22,691 nucleotides of DNA from a virus. Both the position numbers and the translations under genes were made by a program. The DNA is taken from positions 1-22,691 of the IMG/VR virus record IMGVR_UViG_3300032561_000141; one strand, written 5' to 3'. The notes under the pieces were generated by a model. The model saw only the letters and a program-made list of their open reading frames with translations, ran no database searches and was not told the origin of the DNA. Shown one piece after another: positions 7,156-14,398 of this stretch (position 1 is its first letter; each line of letters begins with the position of its first letter).

Positions 7156-10100
7156 TTACATTCCTGCTAATAAGAAAGGATTAAATGTTGCATCTGCCGA
7201 AGCAGTTGAGGTAATTGTCACTCGGTTGTTTGGTGCGTCTGTGGTAATAGTTATGTTAGTTCCTGCTACCAAGGTTAAAGTTCCGGAAGTATTTCCAGAG
7301 GCCACTGTGGTCTGTCCAGATACTGCTACATTACCAAATGCATTAATACCTGTTAAATTGCTACCAATACCTAATATGTTGCCACCTGAGATATTGCCTG
7401 CACTGGTGATATTACCTGTGGCACTGACTGTTCCACCAGTGGCAATATTACCACCTGTGATATTACCACCTGCACTAACAATAGTTCCGGCTTTGATACC
7501 TGCACCTGCTAAAACTGCTACTGTTGTGATTAAATTACCACCAGAGATATTGCCTGCACTGGTGATATTACCTGTGGCCGAAATTAATCCACCAGTTAAT
7601 AGGTTAGCACCTGTGATATTACCGCCTGCACTGACAGTTCCGCCTGTGGCCAAGTTGCCACCTGTGATAGTTCCTGTGCCGCTTACTGTGCCGCCTGTGG
7701 CCAAGTTGCCACCTGTCACTGTGCCAGTAGCACTAATAGAAGAAGCAGTTAAGGCACCTGCATAAGTTGGCAAATACGCAGCTACGTTGCTGTTGCCATA
7801 ACTTGATACAATGCCAGTTAGCAATGATCCATTACCAATATAATAATTGCCAGAGATGTTGCCTGCTGCTGTTATATTGCCAGTTGAACTTAACAATAGA
7901 CCCTGCACAGTGCCAGGAGTAGTTATGCTATTACTTGCATAAACTTGATAAGTGGCAGATACATTACTACCGTTGATATTATTGGCACCGCTGATATTAC
8001 CGTTGTTATTAAGGTTTATATTACCATTGGTAGAGATATTGCCAATAGCAGAGATAGTTCCGCCACTGGCTAAATTACCACCTGTTATGGTGCCAGTCCC
8101 ACTGATTGTTCCTGAGGCAGCGACATTACCTGTTGTAACAGTCCCAGTGACACTGGCGTTGGTTGCATAAGCAGTAGCCCAATAATTGGTTGCACCACCT
8201 AAATTATATACAGCATTGGCAGAGGGTGTAACAGCAATATTGCTCTGCCAAGAAACTGTTTGATTATCATAATACCAAGTGGCAATCGGCACACCTGATA
8301 CATTACCTGCTGCAATACCAGCATTTTGTAATGCTGTTCCAGTTGATACGTTGTTAGCAACTAAGATAGTTTTATCATTGGTCACTATTACGTTAGAGTT
8401 AATTGTAGTTGTTGTGCCATTGACAGTAAGGTTGCCTGTGATGACCTGATCACCATAGACAGTCACAGTTGAACTGACAATTTCTGGTGCATATACGTTG
8501 CCAGAAACAGTTAAATTGCCACCTGTGATATTGCCAGCAGCAGCAATGTTGCCTGCGGCACTGATATTTTTGCTGCTGTTAATATTACCTACAGCAGTGA
8601 CATAACCACCTGTTAGGACATTACCGCCTGTGACATTACCCGTGGCACTGATATTACCACCTGACACAGTGCCGGTAGTAGATATAGGATTACCATCAAA
8701 GCTGGCCAATAGTGTAACCACGTTGGCATTGCCATACATTCCAGTTAGTTGGCTACCATTACCGGAAATATATGCACCTGTTATGTTACCACCAGCAGAG
8801 ATATTACCTATTGCATTGACATAACCCGACGATTGAACATTACCTGCAATAACATTACCTGTTACACTGATATAACCGGATCCGGCATTACCTGCTGTAA
8901 CTGTTAAAATGTTAGAATTGATATAGTTTAATGTAGCAGAATTACCTGTGAGATTAGCACCTGTGATATTACCTGTTGCACTAATATATCCAGAATTGAC
9001 ATTGTTGATACTGTAAACAGTGATACCGGCTGCATTAACAGTGACCTGTTCGTTTAATGCAGTATTGTTGGCAATAAGGTTTTGTGTGGTGATGATATTA
9101 CCATTGCCGTTTATATTGCTATTGGTATTTAAATTACCTGTAATCGATTCAAATCCATTGACAGTTAAATTATTTCCTGTCAGATTGCCACCTGCATAGA
9201 TATCACGTTCTGCACGTATGTTAGATGTAATTTCTAAATTACCACCTGTGATATTACCAGCAAGACTGATATATCCGCCCAATGATACAGTAAATGCATA
9301 ACCTACATTAAGGTTGGATAAAGTATTGATATTACCTGCTTGAATATTACCTGTATAAGTTGGCAAGTAAGCAGCTACGTTGGCATTGCCATAACTTGAG
9401 GCAACACCTGTTAAGAAAGCACCATTACCTAAAATATAAGCACCAGTAATGTTTCCGCTGGCACTAATGGTATTGGGATTTAAATTACCTGTATAAGTTG
9501 GCAAGTAAGCAGCTACGTTGGCATTGCCATAACTTGTTGTAATGCCAGTCAATTGGCTACCATTACCTAAAATATAAGCACCAGTAATGTTGCCTGCTGC
9601 ACTGATAGATCCTGTATCAACTAAATTACCACCACGTATATTGCCAGTGACAGATAAATTACCACCCGATAAATTACCTGTATATGTAGGCAAATAAGCA
9701 GCTACGTTGGCATTGCCATAGCTTGAGGCAACACCTGTTAAGAAAACACCATTACCTAAGATATAAGCACCAGTGACATTACCTGTGGCACTGACAGCAT
9801 CAGAACTGTATACTTCTGAGACCTGGACCCTATAGGCACTGACAGTGGATGCGGAAACTAAGCCGCCTGGTGCAAATAAATTCTGTGCAGTGACATTACC
9901 TGTTGCACTGACTATATTGGGATTTAAATTACCTGTATATGTAGGCAAATAAGCGGCTACGTTGGCATTGCCATAGGTAGAACTGGAACCTCCAATAAAA
10001 GGAGCACCGTTGGCGTAAAAGTAATTGTTAGTAAAGATACCACTCAGTCCGTTGCCGACATTACCAATGTTTCCAGTGTAAGTGGGAAGGAATGCCGCTA

Positions 10101-10197
10101 CGTTGGCATTACCATATGGTTGTTGGACTGGTATAATAACATTACCTGAACTTCCGTATAGGCCAATGTTATTGTTTGGTAATATTGAATCGGTCAT
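7156..10197 (-). CDS. Giant GN-repeat tail fibre protein
   Basis: A 1013-aa protein composed almost wholly of short repeats. A block YGNANVAAYLPTYTGN occurs seven times (five near-identical, two diverged), separated by long runs of ISATGNITGGNL-type strands, giving a beta-solenoid-like fibre shaft. Near residues 545-660 lies a different module (VITGNLTVNGTTTTINSN ... TNDKTILVANN ... AVYNLGGATNYWATAYA) of the kind found in fibres of marine T4-like phages and other long fibres. The C-terminal 60 residues (TLTLVAGTNITITTDAP...FNPFLLAGM) resemble a capping beta segment. AGGAAAACTTT precedes the ATG. Function as a tail fibre or spike is inferred from repeats and position; no catalytic motif, collagen Gly-X-Y array or chaperone domain is seen. 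Confidence 0.8.
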   Translation of the reverse strand: MTDSILPNNNIGLYGSSGNVIIPVQQPYGNANVAAFLPTYTGNIGNVGNGLSGIFTNNYFYANGAPFIGGSSSTYGNANVAAYLPTYTGNLNPNIVSATGNVTAQNLFAPGGLVSASTVSAYRVQVSEVYSSDAVSATGNVTGAYILGNGVFLTGVASSYGNANVAAYLPTYTGNLSGGNLSVTGNIRGGNLVDTGSISAAGNITGAYILGNGSQLTGITTSYGNANVAAYLPTYTGNLNPNTISASGNITGAYILGNGAFLTGVASSYGNANVAAYLPTYTGNIQAGNINTLSNLNVGYAFTVSLGGYISLAGNITGGNLEITSNIRAERDIYAGGNLTGNNLTVNGFESITGNLNTNSNINGNGNIITTQNLIANNTALNEQVTVNAAGITVYSINNVNSGYISATGNITGANLTGNSATLNYINSNILTVTAGNAGSGYISVTGNVIAGNVQSSGYVNAIGNISAGGNITGAYISGNGSQLTGMYGNANVVTLLASFDGNPISTTGTVSGGNISATGNVTGGNVLTGGYVTAVGNINSSKNISAAGNIAAAGNITGGNLTVSGNVYAPEIVSSTVTVYGDQVITGNLTVNGTTTTINSNVIVTNDKTILVANNVSTGTALQNAGIAAGNVSGVPIATWYYDNQTVSWQSNIAVTPSANAVYNLGGATNYWATAYATNASVTGTVTTGNVAASGTISGTGTITGGNLASGGTISAIGNISTNGNINLNNNGNISGANNINGSNVSATYQVYASNSITTPGTVQGLLLSSTGNITAAGNISGNYYIGNGSLLTGIVSSYGNSNVAAYLPTYAGALTASSISATGTVTGGNLATGGTVSGTGTITGGNLATGGTVSAGGNITGANLLTGGLISATGNITSAGNISGGNLITTVAVLAGAGIKAGTIVSAGGNITGGNIATGGTVSATGNITSAGNISGGNILGIGSNLTGINAFGNVAVSGQTTVASGNTSGTLTLVAGTNITITTDAPNNRVTITSTASADATFNPFLLAGM
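9346..9780 (-). repeat. Direct repeats in the GN fibre gene (138-bp period, 53-bp identical stretch)
   Basis: Bases 9346-9398 and 9484-9536 are identical over 53 bases, and 9421-9453 matches 9559-9591 over 33 bases. Both pairs are offset by 138 bases, showing a 46-codon tandem duplication. A further diverged copy starts near 9673, with its own match to the 'AYILGNG' segment near 9748. All offsets are multiples of three. Confidence 0.9.
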
Positions 10198-10210
10198 AAA
10201 GTTTTCCTAA

Positions 10211-10960
10211 TTATTTTACAGCATAAGTGCGATCACGACGCGGCTGGAATATGCTGGTTAATCTTGTGCTGCCACCTGACCATTTACCTAAGTTGTTTTG
10301 GTTATTGACTGTTCTCCAAGCTTCATCGAATTTGGCTTTATAGATAGCAGCATCATCACTGCTGTGGCGTTTCAAATAGTATTCGTGTAGTGTTCCATAG
10401 ACATAACCTTCAGGCCAAGTCTGTAAAACTGGATTGGTTTCTACTATGCCAACTTGTGTATTTGTATCATCATAGATTGGAGTGAATAGCAAATTCCAAG
10501 CACGATAGTAGTAGAGATTGATCACAGTTCCTTCAGCCACATATGGCAAGAATTGATAGTTGCTACCTACTTCACTGAATTTGCCACGTATAACAGCCGG
10601 CACGTTAACAGGACTAAGATATAGTTGTGCTACCAAACCGTCGGCAATGATATCACGATCACCTACACGGTCAAACACAATCCAAGGTCCATATGTGCTT
10701 TCTTGACCGGAATTACCACTTGAACCCTGTTGGAAAAACAAGATAGGTTTATTCATATCGGCTGGAATAGGCATCAATTGATTGGCACCTACTACACCAA
10801 ATGTATTATAAGGATCGGTTCTGTTGGCCGGTAATTCAATATTACGCATAGCCAATTCAGCTTGGAAAATACACTGTTGAATTTCGCTTGTGTTAGTGGA
10901 TCCTGTCCAATCTAACAAATAACTTACTAATGTATCTGCGTCTGGGATTTGGAATGACAT
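10211..10960 (-). CDS. Head-tail adaptor-like protein
   Basis: A 249-aa protein. Early helices (DADTLVSYLLDWTGSTNTSEIQQCIFQAELAMRN...) and the segment MPIPADMNKPILFFQQ, then an array of beta strands (WIVFDRVGD, VIRGKFSEVG, VINLYYYRAWNLLF), and the C-terminal pattern WPEGYVYGTLHEYYLKR...DDAAIYKAKFDEAWRTVNNQN are typical of podovirus adaptor (gp4- or gp8-like, phage_adaptor) proteins that bind the portal ring and receive the tail. Position just after the capsid gene and before fibre genes agrees. The ATG has AAAGGA upstream, which lies inside the end of the previous gene (stop five bases before). The family assignment is from pattern recognition. Confidence 0.65.
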   Translation of the reverse strand: MSFQIPDADTLVSYLLDWTGSTNTSEIQQCIFQAELAMRNIELPANRTDPYNTFGVVGANQLMPIPADMNKPILFFQQGSSGNSGQESTYGPWIVFDRVGDRDIIADGLVAQLYLSPVNVPAVIRGKFSEVGSNYQFLPYVAEGTVINLYYYRAWNLLFTPIYDDTNTQVGIVETNPVLQTWPEGYVYGTLHEYYLKRHSSDDAAIYKAKFDEAWRTVNNQNNLGKWSGGSTRLTSIFQPRRDRTYAVK

Positions 10961-10964
10961 TTAA

Positions 10965-11546
10965 TTAAATTCCTTTAAAGAATCTCTGTTCGCCTACTTT
11001 ACGTGGATAAGGAACATCGATTGGTATAGGCAACCGTCCGCCTGGGTAACAAACATACTGAGGATACTCTTGTTGCACTACACGATAAAATTGTGCTTTT
11101 AATGTGCGATCGTGTTTGATAACCTGCCAAGGCATACCACCAAAATATTGATCACTGATACGAATAGCAACCACATCTGGCAAGTCCATCCATTTGTATC
11201 CTAACTTACCATCAGGCATAAGTGGTGCAAGAGGATCAGGAACACCAGCTTCGGCTAATCGGCGATATTCTGCACATTTTTGTGCAATATAATCGGTGTT
11301 CATTTGTTCGCGACGAATATAAAACTTACCATCTTCGCGTCCTGTTGTAGTAAGAATGTTTTTATTACCATTCCAACCTGCACGTTGCCAATCGCCTTTC
11401 ATTTCTTTATATAGACGATCATTTTTTAGTAGTCGATCTGCTACACCATTATGGTTAGTGACCATACCACCTGCATCTTGTCGCAGGAAATTGTAATCTA
11501 TATTGAGATCACCATCCAGGTGTTCGGGTTTGTTATTATCGCTCAT
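10965..11546 (-). CDS. Unrecognised 193-aa virion-region protein
   Basis: I do not recognise it with confidence. The start is ATG 11546 (MSDNNKPEHLDGDLNID); an upstream in-frame TTG at 11567 lacks a ribosome site and would overlap the promoter motif. No Shine-Dalgarno sequence precedes ATG; instead CTAAATAA lies four bases upstream. The protein is soluble, without signal or membrane segments. It has a basic-aromatic stretch (RLYKEMKGDWQRAGWNGNKN), a middle with repeated aromatic-proline turns (PDPLAPLMPDGKLGYKWMDLP) and an end with PYPRKVGEQRFFKGI. Placement between capsid and adaptor genes, behind a terminator, suggests a head or head-completion role. Confidence 0.65.
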   Translation of the reverse strand: MSDNNKPEHLDGDLNIDYNFLRQDAGGMVTNHNGVADRLLKNDRLYKEMKGDWQRAGWNGNKNILTTTGREDGKFYIRREQMNTDYIAQKCAEYRRLAEAGVPDPLAPLMPDGKLGYKWMDLPDVVAIRISDQYFGGMPWQVIKHDRTLKAQFYRVVQQEYPQYVCYPGGRLPIPIDVPYPRKVGEQRFFKGI

Positions 11547-11550
11547 AAGT

Positions 11551-11558
11551 TTATTTAG
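11551..11558 (-). promoter_or_regulatory. CTAAATAA late-promoter-like motif upstream of 10965-11546
   Basis: The minus strand reads CTAAATAA at 11558 down to 11551. It follows the capsid terminator by about 33 bases and sits 4 nt before ATG 11546. The core TAAATA is shared with the T4 late box TATAAATA. Promoter function is inferred. Confidence 0.55.
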
Positions 11559-11587
11559 CCGGGGCAAGCATTAAAGGGTTTTACAAA

Positions 11588-11613
11588 TAACAAAAGCCCC
11601 GACGGGGCTTTTG
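11588..11613 (-). terminator. Intrinsic terminator after the major capsid gene
   Basis: Arms 11591-11600 and 11604-11613 are perfectly complementary over 10 bp (CAAAAGCCCC / GGGGCTTTTG) with a 3-base loop. On the minus strand the stem ends in TTTTG and is followed by TTATTTG, giving a U-rich tail. The stem begins 28 bases beyond the capsid stop (11641). Its A/T-rich flanks could also make it act in the plus direction, but no plus-strand gene needs it. Confidence 0.85.
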
Positions 11614-11640
11614 TATTGAACAACACTAATATTTTTACAA

Positions 11641-12804
11641 TTAGTAGGTATTCGCAGCACGTTGAACAAATGCACTTGGACGTGCAGTTGTAGGTGTGTT
11701 GCTGCCGTTGGCCACAGCGATCTGGTTTAGAACACCAACACCAGCTGGGTTACGAACGATCAAGGTTCCTTCCATAATGAACTGATCTAAACTTGCGTCA
11801 GCGTTCGAGAACACTTCGTTGTTTGGACCAAGATCACGCAAGGCACCCCATTGTAGCACTTCTTCGTTCAGGAAGTAAATGCTGTTGCTCATACCAGACT
11901 GATCCATAATCCACGAATCAAAGATTTCGTATGTATAGTTGAAGTCGCCTTCATAAGTCTGGATTGTATCACCACGTTCAACGTTACGACGGTTGATCGA
12001 AGTGTTACTTGTGCCAATCAAATCACTGATGCTGGTGCGTAGTGAAGTTGGAGCAACCATAGTGCGGATTTTAGCGTTATAACGCTGTTCAGCTACAGTC
12101 ACTAACTGTTTGTAAGTGATTGGGCTGAATGCCTGGTTAGCTGCATCGCTAATTGTATAGAAGTTTGAACCGTTTGCACCGATAACCAAATTACCAACAT
12201 TGCTTGAAGCACTGTCAGTTGTTTCGTTGTTAGTCCAAGTTGTTACGTTAGAGATATTACCTGATGCACTGTTAAATGATTGTGTGCCGGCAAAAGCTGC
12301 TAACGAACCCATACGACGACCAGTTTGTCCTGATGGTAGGCCCGAAGCTGAACCGTTTTGACCACCGTATTTTGTTCCGATTTGATCATTACGAACCAAT
12401 TGTTGTTCAACGTCGAACATCAATTCGATCAACTGCTTGACTTCTTGGTAAGCCTGTGGATCACCACCCGACTGCATAACTGCACGGGCTGTTCCAGAAG
12501 CAGCAACTACTGTGCTGAAAATCTGGGTATAGTTACCCAAGTTGTAACGCTGGTTGTTTTCTGCTTGAGCAGTAGAAACAGTAGCACCTTCAACTTGTGC
12601 TTGAACTGCAGGCAAGCGATAGATATCGTCTGTCCACAATGGTAAAGTTGAATTAACTTTACGCTTTTTAGTCATAGCCATATTAAGAACTGGGGTATCG
12701 TCTTTAACACGGTTAGATACATCTAAGTCTAAGTCTTTGACAACGATGTCAGCACCGTATGCTGTTGTTCCGTTACCAATCGAACTTGTTGTGATTTCTG
12801 CCAT
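11641..12804 (-). CDS. Major capsid protein (SU10/phiEco32-like, DUF5309 type)
   Basis: A 387-aa protein. The N-terminal pattern AEITTSSIGNGTTAYGADIVVKDLDLDVS...DDTPVLNMA...KKRK, followed by a WTDDIYRLPAVQAQVEGAT segment, IFSTVVAASGTARAVMQSGG, and the C-terminal QFIMEGTLIVRNPAGVGVLNQIAV, fits the HK97-fold major capsid protein family of SU10 and phiEco32-type podoviruses (DUF5309). HK97 fold is known for that family, not visible here. A strong AAGGAG precedes the ATG by eight bases and an exact TATAAATA box lies 36 bases before it. Codons here include more C-ending and CGT-type forms than in neighbouring fibre genes, as expected for a highly expressed virion protein. A strong terminator follows. 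The scaffold-like gene immediately upstream supports the call. Confidence 0.85.
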   Translation of the reverse strand: MAEITTSSIGNGTTAYGADIVVKDLDLDVSNRVKDDTPVLNMAMTKKRKVNSTLPLWTDDIYRLPAVQAQVEGATVSTAQAENNQRYNLGNYTQIFSTVVAASGTARAVMQSGGDPQAYQEVKQLIELMFDVEQQLVRNDQIGTKYGGQNGSASGLPSGQTGRRMGSLAAFAGTQSFNSASGNISNVTTWTNNETTDSASSNVGNLVIGANGSNFYTISDAANQAFSPITYKQLVTVAEQRYNAKIRTMVAPTSLRTSISDLIGTSNTSINRRNVERGDTIQTYEGDFNYTYEIFDSWIMDQSGMSNSIYFLNEEVLQWGALRDLGPNNEVFSNADASLDQFIMEGTLIVRNPAGVGVLNQIAVANGSNTPTTARPSAFVQRAANTY

Positions 12805-12835
12805 TTTATTCTCCTTGAATATTATGTAGGCTGTA

Positions 12836-12851
12836 GTTTATATTTATAAAC
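12836..12851 (-). promoter_or_regulatory. TATAAATA late promoter within an inverted repeat, upstream of major capsid gene
   Basis: The minus strand carries TATAAATA at 12848 down to 12841, identical to the T4 late promoter box. It lies inside a perfect 7-2-7 inverted repeat (12836-12842 and 12845-12851), directly after the scaffold stop, and 36 nt before the capsid ATG. A start 5-7 nt downstream would leave a leader of about 30 nt with AAGGAG. Confidence 0.65.
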
Positions 12852-14042
12852 TTAACGACCGTTTCGGGCTGCTCTCAAACGAGAAAGCTGTGCCACTAAA
12901 AGGTTGTCTGCGGCTTTTTTATCGCCGCCCTTGGCTGCTTCACGAAGCTTAGAAATCTGATCTTCTGGTCCACGAGTGTTAGGAACAGATCCCTGACGAC
13001 GCCCACTTAATGCAGCAATGCTGGCACCTGCGGACTGTTGTTTAGGACGATCGCGAAACTTTAATCCATCCCGTAATAGACCCAATAGGGTTTCATCACT
13101 GGATAATAAATCAATGTTTTTGATCCCTGGCAATATTTCATTTGCACTGCCTGCCCAAGTCTTAGATAATTTGTCACGTAATTCATTATAGATGTATTCG
13201 TTTTTCAACTCTTTATCTGTAAAACTTTTACGTTGGCGTTCTAATGTTTCAGTTACTTGTTGTCTACGAATGTCATAAAAAGTATCCAAAGCTGGTTTCA
13301 ATTGATTGACCAATTGTCCCTGTTGCTGCAAATATCTTTCATTTTGCTGCATATTAGCCTGTATTCTTGCACGGGCTGCAGGATCTTGGGTCTGTGCCAA
13401 TTGCTGCTGAAAAGCAGTTTGATAACCTTGAACCCGGATAATTTCATCATAGGCTTTTTGTAACTGCGGCTGCACTGTAAATTCCATTGCCAGCGTTAAA
13501 CCTTCTTGACGTTCCCTTTGTGATTTTTGGAATTCGTCAAACTCGGCCTTTTCGATCTTTAATTGTCTGGCTTCTTCGTGTATTGCTCCACCTTGACCTA
13601 ATATAGCAGCAGCTTTTTTAGCATCAATAACTACTTCTTTACCATTGCGAACAAACTTAAACTTAGCGTTAGGGTTTGTTTCTGCAAAATCGATAAAGTC
13701 GATTAGTTCTTCAGCTTGTGTGTCTGATCCATCATCTTCGCTTACTGGTTCAGTGTTGGCTGCGTCCAGGGCTGGTATTTCTTCAGTGCTGTCTGGTATA
13801 TCTGTATCGCTGGTTTCAGCAACTTCTGGCTCGGCTGGTATGCCTTCTGGTGCCACAGGGCTGGATACTTCACTTGCCTCAGTATCTGGACCTGTTGCGG
13901 CTGGTTCGGTTGCACGTAATTGATTACGCTGCGTGTGTTCACGCATAGCGGTCATTTTCTGTGCAATTGATTCCAAACTGGGAACCGCTGCTTGATCAGT
14001 GGCCGCAGCTGGTGTGCTGTTAGGCGTGATTGTTTCTGTCAT
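12852..14042 (-). CDS. Putative capsid scaffolding protein
   Basis: A 396-aa protein. Residues 1-115 are a disordered acidic head rich in E, T, S, P and A. Residues 120-150 carry a short folded strand (DFIDFAETNPNAKFKFVRNG). About 155-290 is a long Gln/Glu/Arg-rich helical or coiled-coil region (QARTRIQ-like runs, QQNERYLQQQGQLVNQLK). The last 60 residues are basic (RGPEDQISKLREAAKGGDKKA...ARNGR). An acidic head, helical centre and basic C-terminus are typical for scaffolding proteins, whose C-terminus contacts the coat protein. The gene lies directly upstream of the capsid gene and overlaps the previous stop by four bases (ATGA). Scaffold sequences are poorly conserved, so this rests mainly on position and composition. 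Confidence 0.75.
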   Translation of the reverse strand: MTETITPNSTPAAATDQAAVPSLESIAQKMTAMREHTQRNQLRATEPAATGPDTEASEVSSPVAPEGIPAEPEVAETSDTDIPDSTEEIPALDAANTEPVSEDDGSDTQAEELIDFIDFAETNPNAKFKFVRNGKEVVIDAKKAAAILGQGGAIHEEARQLKIEKAEFDEFQKSQRERQEGLTLAMEFTVQPQLQKAYDEIIRVQGYQTAFQQQLAQTQDPAARARIQANMQQNERYLQQQGQLVNQLKPALDTFYDIRRQQVTETLERQRKSFTDKELKNEYIYNELRDKLSKTWAGSANEILPGIKNIDLLSSDETLLGLLRDGLKFRDRPKQQSAGASIAALSGRRQGSVPNTRGPEDQISKLREAAKGGDKKAADNLLVAQLSRLRAARNGR

Positions 14043-14398
14043 AAGACTTCCTCTGGGTTAGGTATGGGAGTTGTCTGCAACTTTACCACACGGTTTTTGT
14101 AATACACTGCACGTTGCAATGCGGCTACAAACTGGTCAATGCCGGTCAATTGATTGCTTAAGGCAATCCTGCGGCTATTGTCGTCACTTGAGTGTCCCTG
14201 AATACCACTCAACTGATCTAATATATCAAACTTAACTGCGTGTATGTAATAGGCCAAATCGCGATTCTTTAACAGTGCTTCAGCTTGGCTACCCTGGGTC
14301 TTAACCTGGTCCTGCTGTGCTACAGTTAAATCTTTTATACTGTTAGGATTAAGAGTAATCCTGTTATTAAACGCATCTATGGCTTCACGACTGATCAT
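14039..14398 (-). CDS. Unrecognised 119-aa protein between portal and scaffold
   Basis: I do not recognise the family. The sequence (MISREAIDAFNNRITLNPNS...) is mostly helical and Gln-rich, with segments DLAYYIHAVKFDILDQLSG and LTGIDQFVAALQRAVYYKNR, and a proline-rich tail TTPIPNPEEVL. No signal or membrane segments. The ATG shares one base with the portal stop (TAATG), and its stop overlaps the scaffold start by four bases, so it is locked into the portal-scaffold-capsid unit. A head-assembly role, for instance as a scaffold partner, is inferred from position only. Confidence 0.7.
   Translation of the reverse strand: MISREAIDAFNNRITLNPNSIKDLTVAQQDQVKTQGSQAEALLKNRDLAYYIHAVKFDILDQLSGIQGHSSDDNSRRIALSNQLTGIDQFVAALQRAVYYKNRVVKLQTTPIPNPEEVL

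Noticed and set aside
7133-7765. Plus-strand frame of 210 codons opposite the GN-repeat fibre
   Set aside because: Shadow of the repetitive GGN/ACN codons of the minus-strand gene; composition is PPVIL repeats.
9346-10120. CRISPR-like regular repeats
   Set aside because: Repeats are in-frame coding sequence, spacing is uneven and the intervening sequences are themselves related, so this is a protein repeat.
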